From contig OZ022506.1 in assembly GCA_963989385.1 (NCBI GenBank), positions 10,621,841 to 10,685,840 on the forward strand: a DNA stretch of 64,000 nt, given 5' to 3'. Within the stretch, counting starts at the first letter, position 1, and every line of letters begins with the position of its first letter. Under the pieces are notes generated by a model. It was given only the letters and a program-made list of their open reading frames with translations, was not told the DNA's origin and searched no databases. Positions 9,522-24,500 of this stretch are shown one piece after another. Source of the DNA: Ctena decussata (lineage: Eukaryota; Mollusca; Bivalvia; Lucinida; Lucinidae). The position numbers were made by a program, and so were the translations under genes.

Positions 9522-12500
9522 CTGAAAGTATTAAAAAAAAAAACTTAAAGTGTCCAAAATGCAGATCTGCATAATTTAAGAAAAAAAATTTGTCTAAGCT
9601 ATATCATACTGAAAACTAGACTTGTTTCTTTAAGACAGCGTGTAGTTTCACTATATATTTGACCACTTAACTCCCTTCAGCAGCCACTATCATACCTTTC
9701 CAAGGCTGACTGTTGTAGACAGGCTGTACTGTATTTAACAAGTCAATGCCAGAATTGGTTACACAGGTGTATCTTAATGTTACAGTAGTAGTGTATATAG
9801 AAGATTTCAGTGAGCTGTTGACTGCAGTCAACTCAAAACACATTGAAAGCTATTCTCATATGGTGTGCAACACACATTACAGCAAGTTTATACAAGGTAC
9901 TGACATCTTCTTTTGCCATATAGCACTGGACCTATTTGCTGTGCTAAGTATGAACCTCAGCTATTCAAATCCATCTACAGAGTTGCTAAAATTGATCAGA
10001 TTCCTCAAGATGGTAATTAGATCAGTTCACAGGACCAAAGTTTCTTTGTCACAGAAAGTGTAATAAAGTTTGCAAAACATTTTGTGTTCACACGGAGAAA
10101 ATTATTTGTTAATAAAAAATGTGGCATAGAATCTTTGTCAAATAAACTTTGGCAAGGAAATATTTGCTGCTGTGTTCACATGATCAAACATTATTCGTCA
10201 AACTTACCTGGAAAAATAAACTTTACCAGTGTGAACAGCCAACCATGCCACATTGTCATTAAAACCAAATGGATCTGATTATGGGCAAAGTTTTCTGTGT
10301 TCATCTCCATAGCTAATTTCTTTGTTACATATTCTATGGCAAATTTTCTGTTCATAAAAGCAAATTTTATTTGTCAAATATAATTTACCACATAAATTTG
10401 GCAATGAAAATGTGACATATATTTTCATTCACACAAGCATATTTTTCTATACCAAACCCACTTTGTCACAGAAACTTTACTCGTGTGAATAACACTTTAT
10501 TCATAGACTGTACAGGTGAAAAGGGAAGTCTGATCAAACTGCATAGATGCACAAGCTAATCTGAGTCTTCACTGTTTGCAGATGTCGTAAGGTTCTTTTT
10601 TACCCCGTGTCAATAAAAGCATCTCAGAAAGAAAATAATACCAATATGAAGATTTTGATTACCATAAAAAATCTAAATATTGGGACAGACAGTCCTGTGC
10701 AAACAATGCAGACTCAGATCAGACTGCTCCTTAGCAGCAGTCTGATCAGGGCCTACACTGTTTTCCATTCCATCTCCATCTTTAAGTCGCATAACTGCAT
10801 TACAAAACCAAACTGTTCAATTTTTAAGTCAATTACAATGATTAAGTTAGGTGTCCCAATTTTTAGAATTTTTATAGTAACACCTGCTAAAGCTAGGTAT
10901 CGTACCTTTCTCAGTAGAACTGCTATAGATGAGAGTTGTTCCTTGCTCACATGACTGAGGTCATCCAACTGATCAGGATGAGGTTTTGATATTGACTTCA
11001 GATGGTCCCTCTGCTCTCGTAACTCCACTGACTGAAGAGCAAATGCTGGTAGTCCATCAGACTGCTGGGGAACTAGAACTGAGCCTTCATGTGCTCTTAT
11101 CTGATCATCAGACAGCTCAAAATCCTCCAGGGAGTCATCTAACTGATTACTGCTAGCTTCAGTGACTGATTCCAAGAACTTTTTGGACATAACTGGGAAA
11201 CCCTTGCTTTGAATGGCACTTTTACGCATTACTGGTTCATGTTTTGATTTTACAATATTTTTCTGATAAGATCTACTCTGCCAGCTTTCAACCCTCAGTT
11301 TCAGTTCATCTGCCATACTAGTGGCAGGCCGTGGCACTTGAACACTTCTGCTAAATGTCACGGTAGACACAGACAAACTGGTTAGGGGTGGGGGTGGAGG
11401 GGCAGGTGGGACAGGTGATGGAGGCCCTTCACTAAGTACAGGCTTAAGGGGATCCTTCTTTAACTTCACTCTTATTGTCTTTGTAGGCTTTTCTGATATT
11501 TTGCTATTGTCATCAACCTTAGTTGCTGCTTTAGATGTGTTAAGCACTGATTTTTTCTTACTTCCTTCATCAGCATTAGACTTTCCCTTTTTCTCCTTGG
11601 GTTTTTCAGGTAACTTTCTCCAATGTTCATCTTTCACTAACAACTTCACTTTGTCAGTTCTGTTTGAGGTATGACTGGTTTCTGAGGCACTATTAGTTTT
11701 CTTGATTAAACTGCTTTCAGTGTCAATATCTTCTGTCACCTTTGGATCTTTCTGAATTGATTGTTTTGTTTTACCTTTCACAACAATTTCATTCTTTGAC
11801 ACCTGATCTCTGGAAGATACTGATGGCCCTAGGATCTCACTTTCATCCATTATACTGGGTTCAGGTTCAGAGAAATCTTCAAGAGCTTTTAATTTTTTGA
11901 CTACTTCATCTTCAGACAGGTTTGTTATATCAACATGTTCATTTGACCTAGGATCTACTTTCAAGTTGTCTGATACCAACTTGACTTCATTGTCTCCTTT
12001 GACACCATTTACTTCTGATACATCCAAACTTTCTTTCATTTTACTCCTCCTGGGTGTTTTCACAGGTTTCTTGTTTATAACATCAGAAGGATTCAGTTTA
12101 ACTCTAATACTTTCTTTCTCCTCCAACGTTTCCTTGCAATTTGTTTCCTGTTGTTCATGTTCTACATCTGCAAATCCAGTTCCTATTCTTAACATGCTCT
12201 CTCCATCTGTACATTCCTCTACATCAATTATGTCAGATTTTGTATCATTACTTATCTGTGCAGGCTCCTTACCTGATTGAAGGTTTTTCTCTGTTGGATC
12301 TATGAAAGAAGCTCCTTCATCAGACTTCTGAGCCACCGGACTTTTCAAATTTTCAATGCTACCTCCAGAATCATGTAATATGTCTTTATTCACAAATTTA
12401 TGATACTCATCTAGAGTGACAGTCTTGGAGGGAAGCTTAATTGCAGAATCACGAGTCTTTACATTTTTACCCATGATTTTGTTTGTGACCATACTTTTAG

Positions 12501-15500
12501 ATGTTTCAGAAGTAACATTCTTGTTATATACATCACTTTTAGCTGCAATTCTTGGACTGTCACTTGATTTATGCCTATCTAAGTTTTGTCTCCCTGAAAA
12601 GTTATCCAAAGACTGCTTAGTACTCACAGCCTGTTTCAATTCCTTAGATATAGAACTATAACTATTTCTATTTACTTCAGAAGTTGAGATACTAACAGCT
12701 GATTCCTTATCCATGGTTGCAAGAGTCTTTGTTGTGTTTTTGATTTGTGTTGCTAACAAGTCCAAAACATCTTTTGATTTTGTAAAAGATCCACTTCTTT
12801 TTAAGGTCATTTCAGATTTTCTGAAAGCACCATCTGTGGATACTTGATTATTAAAGGGTAAGCTGTAAAAGCTATCATAGGATTTATCATTACTGAAACT
12901 CATACTTCTGGTATTTCTCTCACTTCCAGAGTCTGTCAGATCTTTCAGGGTAACTCTTACAGGCTCATCAGAAGTCAAATGTTTCACAAAATCTAGACCA
13001 CTATCATGGCTATTTTGGAAATGCTCTTTAGGTGGAACTGTTTTATTTGGAGATTTTTGATGAATAAGCTCAAGAGTTTGTGAATTAAGCTCTTCAAGTT
13101 TCCTGTTTAGTGATGTCAAGTCATTAGAATCAATTAGTCCTATTGTTGATGGTCTATCAGTATATATCATTCTTTCAGTCTTTACAGTGTTATCCATTCT
13201 ATCATCAATATCTAGAGACCTATTTGTCCTATCAGCAAGTTTCTTAGTCAATGAACGTCTCTTCCTTGTAGGTGAAGGAGGACGTCTATTGTTAATAGAT
13301 TCTCTCATCAAATATTCATCCATTTCTTTAGCTTTTTCTTGCCAGGATTTTCTCTGATTTTGTTGTTTAGAGTTTGCACTAGACACTTGACTAGCTGGTG
13401 TAACTATTATATTACTTTTGCTTGATAAATTAAGGTCTAGAAACTGTTCTTCAAGACTGTTTCTGTAACTCTTTCTATCTTCTCTAGATGTTCTGTCATC
13501 TAATGAGATAGAGAGCCAGTCAAATTTTGAATTTTCATCCTTAGCAGAATCTCCAACAGGAGGACTTTTCATTGACAATTGTAAATTTGGCACAAAAACA
13601 TTTATTTTCTTCCTAGGTGACTTTTTACGACTAGAAGCTGGCAGAACAATAGTGTCATCATCCGAGCTTAACTCAGAACTTTCATCACCATAATTTTCAG
13701 TTATTGTTTCTCCATCACTATTCGACAGACTTTCATCAGCACTTTCTGTCAATGAACCTAAAGAAAACTCTGACTTCCTTTCTGTTGATATTTCAGTTAT
13801 ATCACTCACAGTACCACTTTCCCAGTCATCAGTAGATTTCATGATTGTCTTTCTTGGAACAATTGTGCTTGCAGTGGTGTCCCCTGATGTGACAGAACTT
13901 ACTTCCTCTGACTGAACTCTTTTATCTTTAGAGTCTGATATCATGAAGCTGCTGAATGAATTTGAATCCAGTGTAGTTGTGACAAGGTTGATAAGGGTGC
14001 GAGTGGATTCAATATTATGCAGAGCTTCTTCTGGGACACCAGCTTTATGGAACAACTCCCGCCATGCTGGAGGGAAAGCCAAGTTTTCTAGAGCTGAGAC
14101 AATGTCCTGAAATGAAAAAAAAATATAACCAGAAAAGTTAAATTGAATGACTACACTTTCAGGAGAAGCAACTCTGCAATTTTCATTTTTATCTCCCTTC
14201 TCTATAGGGTCAACTCTTAAAAAAATTTGTCACTACATGATATATGAGCACATTCTTCCTTTGAGAGTAGATTCCATTTTGAAGAGGTATATCATCCAGG
14301 GAGGTAAAAAAGAAATCACAAAAGTTGTCTCTCTTTGAAAAAAGAGCTGTCGCCTGACAGCACAGCTCGCCTGAATTGGTGCTTGCCCATCACACAGCCG
14401 CTATGGTGGTGTGGACTGCTATGCATTAAACTTCAGGCAAGCATGTCCATAATGAAAACACATTTATAAAAAAAAGCTATCTGAGAAAAAAGTCTTAAAG
14501 TAAAATAAAAACTAGAAAATGTGTTTATGAAACACTATGCCCCCAACTGTATCCTTGCCTCTAAGGAAGGTTCATCCCATAATGTTTAGGTCAGAAAGGG
14601 GTTTTAATCCATTCATCTACATCTTAGCCTGTAACTGTATGTTCCTATATCTTATGGTTCTTGACTGTAACGGTACCTTTGTACCATAGGCTTAAAATGC
14701 ACTAAGTCGAAAAAGGGGCATAACTCAGTAAAAAATTAACCAATGTATTTCAAAAGTTAATCAGGTCATCTACACCTTAGGCAATGTCTTCCTGCAAAAA
14801 AACATGATCCTAGCATCAGGGCTTCTTGAGATACTTTGTTCACAAGGTTTCATATGCTTACAATGCACTAAGCCGAAAAGGGGCATAACTCGGTCAAAAA
14901 TTAACCAATGTTTTTCAAAAGTTAATCAGGTCATCTACATCTTAGGCAATACCTTCCTGCAAAAAAAAAAACACGATCCTAGCATCAGGGGTTCTTGAGA
15001 TATTTTGTTCACAAGGTTCTATAGGCTTATAATGCACTAAGACGAAAAAGGGGCATAACTCGGTCAAAAATTCACCAATGTTTTTCAAAAGTTAATCAGG
15101 TCATCTACACCTTAAGCAGTGTTATCCTGCAAAAAAATCATGATCCTAGCATCAGGGGTTCTGGAGATATTTTGTTCACAAGGTTCCATAGGCTTACAAT
15201 GCACTAAGTCGAAAAAGGGGCATAACTCGGTCAAAAATTCACGAATTTTCTTCCAAAGTTAATCAGTTCATCTACACCTTGGGCAATGTTATCCTGCGAA
15301 AAATCATGATCCTAGCATCAGGGGTTCTTGAGATATTTTGTTCACAAGGTTCCATAGACTAAGTCCAAAAAGGAGCATAACTCTGAAAATACCTGACCGA
15401 CGGGAAAAAGAAAAAATACGGGTCCACTTATTTTTCATGTACATGCCACATAAAAAAATTCAAGATCCTAGCATAAGCCGTTCCTAAGTTTCCTAGCTGC

Positions 15501-18500
15501 CAAAAAGCGTTACGGACAGACGGACGGACAGACGGACGGACAGACAGACGGACGGACGGACAGACCCAAACCAATATGCCCCCTCAACTTCTCCGAAGTT
15601 GGGGGCATAATAAAACAAAAAGGAAATGAAATTTCAAAGTCCATGAGCTTGAGGTAAAAAAAAAACTGACAGGGGGGGGGGGGGGGGGGGGTGGGGGGGG
15701 GGGGTGGAGGCTAGGATGTTTCAATTGTATCAATGTATCAAAACCCTGAACCATTATCTAACATCAGTCCAAGTATTAGTATGAACTGAGTCCATCATCG
15801 TGGCACTGTGAAATTATGTCTTCAAAAATATAAAATTTTGTATCAATGTATCAAAACCCTGAACCATTATCTAACATCAGTCCAAGTATTAGTATGAACT
15901 GAGTCCATCATCGTGGCACTGTGAAATTATGTCTTCAAAAATATAAAATTTTAAACCAAAATCTATAAGACAAAATGCTAAGTCGATGACCTTGACTTCA
16001 ATGTCATCCAGTGGGGTAAGTATAAGGTGTTTTGAGAAAACTCAAAAAAATGTCTAACATCAGTTCAAGTATAAACTAAATCTCTGCAAAGAATTATGAA
16101 TCAGTATGCAATTACAAACTTTAATAAAGACGTAAATTTCCTAAGTCCCTGACCTTGACATCAAGGTCACTGAGCGGGGTTGGGGTAGTACTCTTTAGAT
16201 CTAACTACAGTGCAAATATAAAAAGATTTCATCTATGGGTTCAGGAGATATGTGTCTAAAAAACTTTAACCAAAACATCCAATCAATAAAAAGACAATTT
16301 CTAAGTCCATGACCTTGACATCAAGGTCACTGAGGGGAGTGGGGGTAGTACCTTCGAAACTTTTAGACCAATATCTAACTTCAGTGCAAGTATCAAAGGA
16401 ATCCATCTATGCGTTAAGGAGAAATTGGGCTTTACAAAAATTTTAACTAAAACATCCAGTCCAAAAAAAATCCCAATTTTCTAAGTCCATGACCTTGACA
16501 TCAAGGTCACTGAGTGGGGTGGGGGGTAAGTATAAGGTGTTTTGTGAAAACTCAAAAAAGTGTCTAACATCAGTTCAAGTATAAACTAAATCTCTGCAAA
16601 GAATTATGAATCAGTATGCAATTACAAACTTTAATAAAGACGTAAATTTCCTAAGTCCCTGACCTTGACATCAAGGTCACAGAGCGGGGTTGGGGTAGTA
16701 CTCTTTAGATCTAACTACAGTGCAAATATAAAAAGAATTCATCTATGGGTTCAGGAGATATGTGTTTAAAAAACTTTAACCAAAACATCCAATCAATAAA
16801 AAGACAATTTCTAAGTCCATGAACTTGACATCAAGGTCACTGAGGGGAGTGGGGGTAGTACCTTCGAAACTTTTAGACCAATATCTAACTTCAGTGCAAG
16901 TATCAAAGGAATCCATCTATGCGTAAAGGAGATATTGGGCTTTACAAAAATTTTAACTAAAACATCCAGTCCAAAAAAAATCCCAATTTTCTAAGTCCAT
17001 GACCTTGACATCAAGGTCACTGAGTGGGGTGGGGGTGGTAACCTGTTAAACTTTAGACCAATATCTAACTACAGTGCAAGTATCAAAAGAATCCATCCAT
17101 GGGTTAAGGAGATATAGGTCTTTAAAAAACTTTAACCAAAACATCCAATCCGAACGCCGACGCGGACGAGGAAACAGACACGGTCGCCAATGCCGTGGTG
17201 ACAACAATAGCTCTTCCTGAACTTTTGTTCAGGCGAGCTCAAAATTGTTGACAAACATGTATGTGTATTCATACATTTTTAAGCAAACAATGAAAAAGCC
17301 TTGGATGGTATTATGTTAAAATGGCATTTTCCATCACTTTCTTCGAATGAACAATTATAAAATGATATATTCTCTCAGCTAGAAATACTATCACCATTCC
17401 TAAAAGTTTAAGAGAATCCTAAGACTGATACAAGACTTCCCCCATTAGATGTGGTCTTATCAGGGTCTACACTGTGCCAATATTTGTTTGATCATGGAAC
17501 TTACATACTAAGTGACATGTATGGATGAATGACTTGGGATTTTACATCATTTTTAGTCATCCTCATATCCTGATGATGGCAGAGTGATAACGAAAGGCTG
17601 TGCGCAATGGGACATAGTTTACGGTTAAAAAGATTTCTGACTCCTGTGGGAATTTGTAGGCTAGCACTTAAACCACTAAGCTATCAGGGCTCCATAAGTG
17701 CAACAGGAAAAAGCACATAATTACACCACTATATTCTTAAAGGTAGGTTCCTGGACTAGCGATAACAATTATGTCCACAAAATAATTTCGTCCTTTTTCT
17801 GAGCAGTATTGAATTCTCATATTTTTCTGAATTTGTTGCTACTGAGAACTCGTCAGATGTTGAAGAAAATAGTCGTTTTCCCTTTTGGTTTATTTTCTTT
17901 TGTTGGAATTCCAGTTCTAAAAATAACCATGTTTATTATGTCTACAAGTGGGCGATTTCTGATGCCATTCTCCAAAGATCAATTTTCCCTTGCCGTAAGC
18001 TCTCCTAGAGGTCCTGGCATGGTGGATGGGTTAAAACTATCCAAAAATGCAATGCAGCATGACCTCTGCCACGTTATCTATTTTTGGCACCAACTAAAAA
18101 TAGCGCTAACTGGTGTGCGAAGCAGAGTTAGGAAATCCCTTGCAAAACAACTTTTCTAATATTTTTTTGATTTACACTTTTTAGTGAAACTTATTCATTT
18201 CCATTTATAAGTGCTTTCCAACAACTTGGATGAACGATCATCAAAATTATGATGCATTCCAAAGTACAGGAACCTACCTTTAAAACCATGTTCCTTATCA
18301 ATTTCCTTTGTATTTCATTAGAAGTAATTCAAGCGTCTCATAATCTGTGAAAAAAAAAATTATATCTCTGTTCTGCTTACCTTGAAATGGGGCCTCTTAG
18401 CAGGGTTCTGGTCCCAGCAACAACTTATCAGTTGCCTTAGACCATCAGGACATGATCTAGGAACCTCTGGTCTTTTATTCTTCCTTACCATTTCCAATAC

Positions 18501-21500
18501 CTGCAAACACAATGAGGTACCTATTATTGGTGATGCATGAAAAAAGGGTCTTAAACCATGAGCATATTGTAAATACCAGTAATCAAATCAGTTTACACAG
18601 CTAAAATGGGTAAAGTGAAGGTTTCCCAAATGGTCATAGGGGCTGTGTGTGTTAGAGGTTACTGTATCTTAGGAACAGTATATGAAAGAGGGAGCCCATC
18701 CGTCTCCTTTCACAACGTTTATCCCTCCCTGATTTGAATGATAAGCTGACAGAATTTTCCAGCTGGCTGGCCTAACAGGAATTGAAACACGTAATTTTCT
18801 GCCCAGCATAACCCAGCATCTCTGACCATTCAACCACTGCATCTCTCTACAATGCAGTTAGCAAGAAGCCACTTTGACTGAACACTTGCACACAAAAATT
18901 CACTCACACATGCATGCACTCTCATATACAGGTGCATCCAAAAGTTTCCTTTGAGTCTCATTCTGCTTACTTCAATGTAAAATATTGCCACCCTAACATC
19001 ACTCGGTAGTCTCAGAATCTATTAAAACATTAGCCAGAGCTCTAGATAAGAGGGAGTTTTTGGTATAATTAGGGATAAGTTTTGTTAACTCTGCATAAAA
19101 ACATATGTTGTGACCCCTCATCTGAACAACAAGACGGTTCAGATGAGGGGTTACAACATATGGTTTCAATGAGAAACAAGAACCAGAGGACCAATGGTCC
19201 TGTAGCTCACCTGACACTTGGTCCTGGTATAGATTTTAATGCTTTTATACATGTATATAGCACCAGGGCAGGGGCAGATAACCCCGCTCCCTTGAGGATT
19301 AATGTTGAGTCCCAATTCTATATACCAAGCCACAAGGTCACTGGGCCTTTGTTTCTGGACAAAGATTTCTGAAGGGTTTTTATCATATATGGGTGTGGCG
19401 GCCACCATGTTCATGTGACCATGACCATCTGAATAAACTTTGATTCCTTTGACCCAGTATTAAAGCTCTACATGAAATACAGTAATCATTTGTATAAACT
19501 ATGATGGGCCTGAGTGCCCAATGCTACATACCAGTACCAAGTTTCAAGGTTATAGGCCTTTCGGTTCTCGAGAAAAAGACGTTTGAAGAGTTTTTACCAT
19601 ATATGGGCATGGTGGCCATCTTGGTCAAGTGACCAAGACCATCTAAACAAACTATGGTTCCTTTAAGCCGGTGAAGCTCCATATGAAATATGGCTTCAAT
19701 TGACCCTAGTGGCCCCTGAGAAGATGTTTGAAAATGTTGACGGGTGACACAATCTCAATGACCATGTACAAAAGACAAAGAATGACCTTGACCTTTAACA
19801 ACAAAATATCTTCATCTGGTCATTTAGTCAACCATATATACCAAATATTGCACCTTAGACTTAAATAGTTTCTGAAAAATCCACTGTTTCCCATATAAAA
19901 GCCTACATAATGTACCAAAGTTGACAGTGTCATAAATTAGGTCAAGGTCAATGCACGATCATTTGTATTAACTATGATGGGCTTGAGTGCCCAAAGCTAC
20001 ATACCAAGTTTCAAGGTCATACGCCTTTTGGTTCTAGAGAAGAAGATTTTGAAGGATTTTTACCATATACGGGCATGGCGGCCATCTTGGTCAAGACCCC
20101 AAGAACAAACTTTTATTCCCTGATCACACTTAGACTCCATATGAAATTTTGCTTCAATCAGACCATTGGTTTCAGAGGAGAAGATGTTTTGAAAATCTTG
20201 ATAACGGACAGACATACAAAATGACCTTGACCTTCAGTGACAAAAAGTTTTCCCATATAAAGGCCTAACATACCAAAGTTGACCATGTCGTAGATTAGAT
20301 CAAGGTCAATGCAAGGTCATCATTTGTATAAACTATGATGGGCCCGCATGCCCGATGCTACATACCAAGTTTCAAGGTCATAGGCCTTTTGGTTCTAGAG
20401 AAGAAGATTTTTGAGAGGTTTTTACCATATATGGGCATGGCGGACATCTTGGTCATGTCACCCAGACCCCGGGTATAAACTTTCGTTCCCCTATCCCACT
20501 GAGACACCATATGAAATTTGGCTTCAATCTCCCCAGTGGTTTCAGAGGAGAAGATGTTTGAAAATCTTGATGAAGGACAGACCGACAAAATGACCTTGAC
20601 CTTCAGTAACATAATATCTTCATCTGGTCATTTAGTTGACCATATATACCACATATTGTACCTTAGACTTAAATAGTTCCTGAGAAATCCACTATATAAG
20701 CGTTTTCCCATATAAAGGCCTAACATACCAAAGTTGACCATGCCGTAAATTAGGTCAAGGTCAATGCAAGGTCATCATTTGTACAAACTATGATGGGCCC
20801 GCATGCCCAAAGCTACATACCAAGTTTCAAGGTCAAAGGCCTTTTGGTTCTGGAGAAGAAGATTTTTGAAGGGTTTTTACCATATATGGGCATGGCGGAC
20901 ATCTTGGTCATGTCACCCAGACCCCGGGTACTAACTTTCGTTCCCCCATCCCACTGAGACTCCAAATAAAATTTGGCTTCAATCTCCTCAGTGTTTTCAG
21001 AGGAGAAGATGTTTGAAAATCTTGAGGACGGATGGTCTGACAGAATGACCTTGATCTTTAAAGACATGATATCTTCATCTGGTCATTTGTTTGACCATGT
21101 ATACAACATATTGTACCTTAGACTTAAATAGTTGCTGAGAAATCCACTGTTTAAGCGTTTTTCCATATAAAAGCCTAACGTACCAAAGTTGACCATGCCG
21201 TAAATGAGGTCAAGGTCAATGCAAGGTCATCATTTGTATAAACTATGTTGGGCTCGCATGCCCGATGATAGATACCAAGTTTCAAGGTCATAGGTCTTTT
21301 GGTTCTGGAGAAGAAGATTTTTGAAGGGTTTTTACCATATATGGGCATGGAGGCCATCTTGGTCATGTGACCCAGACCCCGGGTACAAATTTCGTTCCCC
21401 CATCCCACTAAGACTCCATATGAAATTTGGCTCCAATCAGACCAGTGGTTTCAGAGGAGAAGATGTTTGAAAATCTTGACGACGGATGGTCCGACGGAAT

Positions 21501-24500
21501 GACCTTGACCTTTAGTGACATAATATCTTCATCTGGTCATTCTGGTGACTATGTATACCAAATATTGTACCTTAGACTTAAACAGTTTCTGAGAAATCCA
21601 CTGTTTAAGCGTTTTCCCATATAAAAGCCTAACGTACCAAAGTTGACCATGCCATAAATTAGGTCAAGGTCAATGCAAGGTCAGCATTTGTATAAACTAT
21701 GATGGGCCCACATGCCCGATGCTACATACCAAGTTTCAAGGTCATAGGGCTTTTGGTTCTTGAGAAGAAGATTTTTGAAGGGTTTTTACCATATATGGGC
21801 ATGGCGGACATCTTGGTCATGTGACCCAGACCCCTGGCATAAACTTTCGTTCCCCCATCCCACTGAGACTCCATATGAAATTTGGCTTCAATCAGACCAG
21901 TGGTTTCAGAGGAGAAGATGTTTGAAAATCTTAACGACGGATGGTCCGACGGAATGACCTTGACCTTTAGTGACATAATATCTTCATCTGGTCATTTAGT
22001 CGACCATGTATACCAAGTATTATACCTTAGACTTAAATATACTCAAAAAAAATATTAAAGGGTCAAACTTTTACCCTGCGATTTCTGGAAAAATTTCAAA
22101 CATTTGGTAAAATAAATCATTTCTACCTTCCATTTTATTCATTTTGCAAGTTTTATACACTTGAAGCTTGAACCTATAGCCTTTGTCTTGACCAAGGTCA
22201 AGCTTTAAGTCAAACTACCCCTAAAATGGATGTTGTTTGAATTCCCATAGAGAATTGATAGTGTGTCAGTTTGATTGGGCATAACTTCTAAAATTGCTAT
22301 GAGTTTTAAACTTCTTATAGCTTGCTGACCTTAAAAATGATTAAACTTGATGACTATCGAGCAATTTTTCAAAAAAATTATGAATTGGCGAAATCGAAAA
22401 TTTTGGTGAATTTGTTCCCTATGGACTTCAAACAACTCTGATTTTGAGGGAAGTGTGAATTGAAGTCTGGACTTGGTCAAGATATAGGCTACATTTTCAA
22501 ACTTCATGTGTACAAAACTTGTAAAATGAATGAAATGGAAGGTGGAAATGATTTATTTCACCAAATGTTTAAAATGTTCCAGAAAACGCGGGGTAAAAGT
22601 TTGACCCTTTAATATTTTTTTCGAGTATAGTTTCTGAGAAATCCACTGTTTAAGCGTTTTCCCATATAAAAGCCTAACGTACCAAAGTTGACCATGCCGT
22701 AAATGAGGTCAAGGTCAACGCAAGGTCATGATTTGTATAAACTATGATGGGCCCGCATGCCCGATACTACATACCAAGTATCAAGGTCATAGGCCTTTTG
22801 GTTCTGGAGAAGAAGATTTTTGAAGGGTTTTTACCATATATGGGCATGGCGGACATCTTGGTCATGTGACCCAGACCCCTGGTACAAACTTTCATTCCCC
22901 CACCCCACTGAGACTCCATATGAAATTTGGCTTCAATCGGCCCAGTGGTTTCAGAGGAGAAGATGTTTGAAAATCTTGACGACGGATGGTCCGACGGAAT
23001 GACCTTGACCTTAAGTGACATAATATCTTCATCTGGTCATTTAGTCGACCATGTATACCAAGCATTGTACCTTAGACTTAAATAGTTTCTGAGAAATCCA
23101 CCGTTTAAGCGTTTTCCCATATAAAAGCCTAACGTTCCAAAGTTGACCATGCCGTAAATTAGATCAAGGTCACCGCAAGGTCATGATTTGTATAAACTAT
23201 GATGGGCCCGCATGCCCAATACTACATACCAAGTATCAAGGTCATAGGCCTTTTGGTTCTGGAGAAGAAGATTATTGAAGTGTTTTTACCATATATGGGC
23301 GTGGCGGCTATCTTGGTCATGTGACCCAGATACCCCGAACAAACTTTCGTTCCCCCAACCCATGGAGGCTCCATATAAAATTTGGCTTTGATCAGCCCAG
23401 CCGTTTCGGAGGAGAAGATGTTTGAAAATGTTGACAGAGGACGGACGGACGACGGATGCCTGGCTATACTATAAGCTCACCTATGAGCCTAAAGGCTCAG
23501 GTGAGCTAACAAATGGCCCCCTGGGGCGTGGCCAATTTGAGCCCCAGGGGCATGGGTGGCAGGATTTTAGTAGGGGATCACTAGACATTGATACATGCTA
23601 TATATATAAGCTATGGGCTTCATGGTTTCAGAGAAGAAGATTTTTTATGATTTTCCCATTGTAAGTCTATGGGAGCTAATGACCCCCGGGGCTGGCCAAT
23701 TTCAGCCCCAGGGGCATGGTTGGCAGGATTTATGTAGGGGACCACTAGACATTGGTACATACTAAATATGTAAGCTCTGGGCCTCATGGTTTCAAAAAAG
23801 AAGATTTTTCAAGATTTTCTCATTGTAAGACTATGGGAGCTAATGATCCCCGGGGCGTGGCCAATTTCAGCCCCAGGGGCATGGTTGGCAGGATGTATGT
23901 AGGGGACCACTAGACATTGGTACATACTAAATATGTAAGCTCTGGGCCTCATGGTTTCAGAGAAGAAGATTTTTTAAGATTTTCCCATTGTTAGTCTAGG
24001 GCAGCTAAAGACCCCCGGGGGCATGGCCAATTTGGGCCCCAGGGGCATGGTTGGCAGGATTTATGTTGGGGACCACTAGACATTGGTACATACTAAATAT
24101 GTAAGCTCTGGGCCTCATGGTTACAGAGAAGAAGATTTTTTAATATTTTCCCGTTGTAAGTCTATGGCAGCTAATGACCCCCGGGGCGTGGCCAATTTGG
24201 GCCCCAGGGGCATGGTTGGCAGGATTTATGTAGGGGACCACTAGACATTGGTACATATTAAATATGAAAGCTCTGGGCCTCATGGTTTCAGAGAAGAAGA
24301 TTTTTAAAGATTTTCCCATTGTAAGTCTATGGCAGCTAATGACCCCCGGGGCGTGGCCAATTTGGGCCCCAGGGGCATGGTTGGAGGATTTATGTAGGGG
24401 ACCACTAGACATTGGTACATACTAAATATGTAAGCTCTGGGCCTCATGGTTTCAGAGAAGAAGATTTTTTAAGATTTTCCCATTGTAAGTCTATGGCAGC

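Noticed and set aside
9386..9574. 62-codon plus-strand frame
   Set aside because: Antisense of the last kinase exon. The minus-strand reading has splice signals and matching phase.
15673..15713. G-quadruplex regulatory element
   Set aside because: A simple interrupted poly(G) tract with unreliable length and no conserved context. No basis for a function.
19166..24412. Many 60-90 codon frames with MSLKVKVIPSDHPSSRFSNI or similar
   Set aside because: They recur in every unit of array B or A and have no start or stop conservation beyond the repeat. Not genes.
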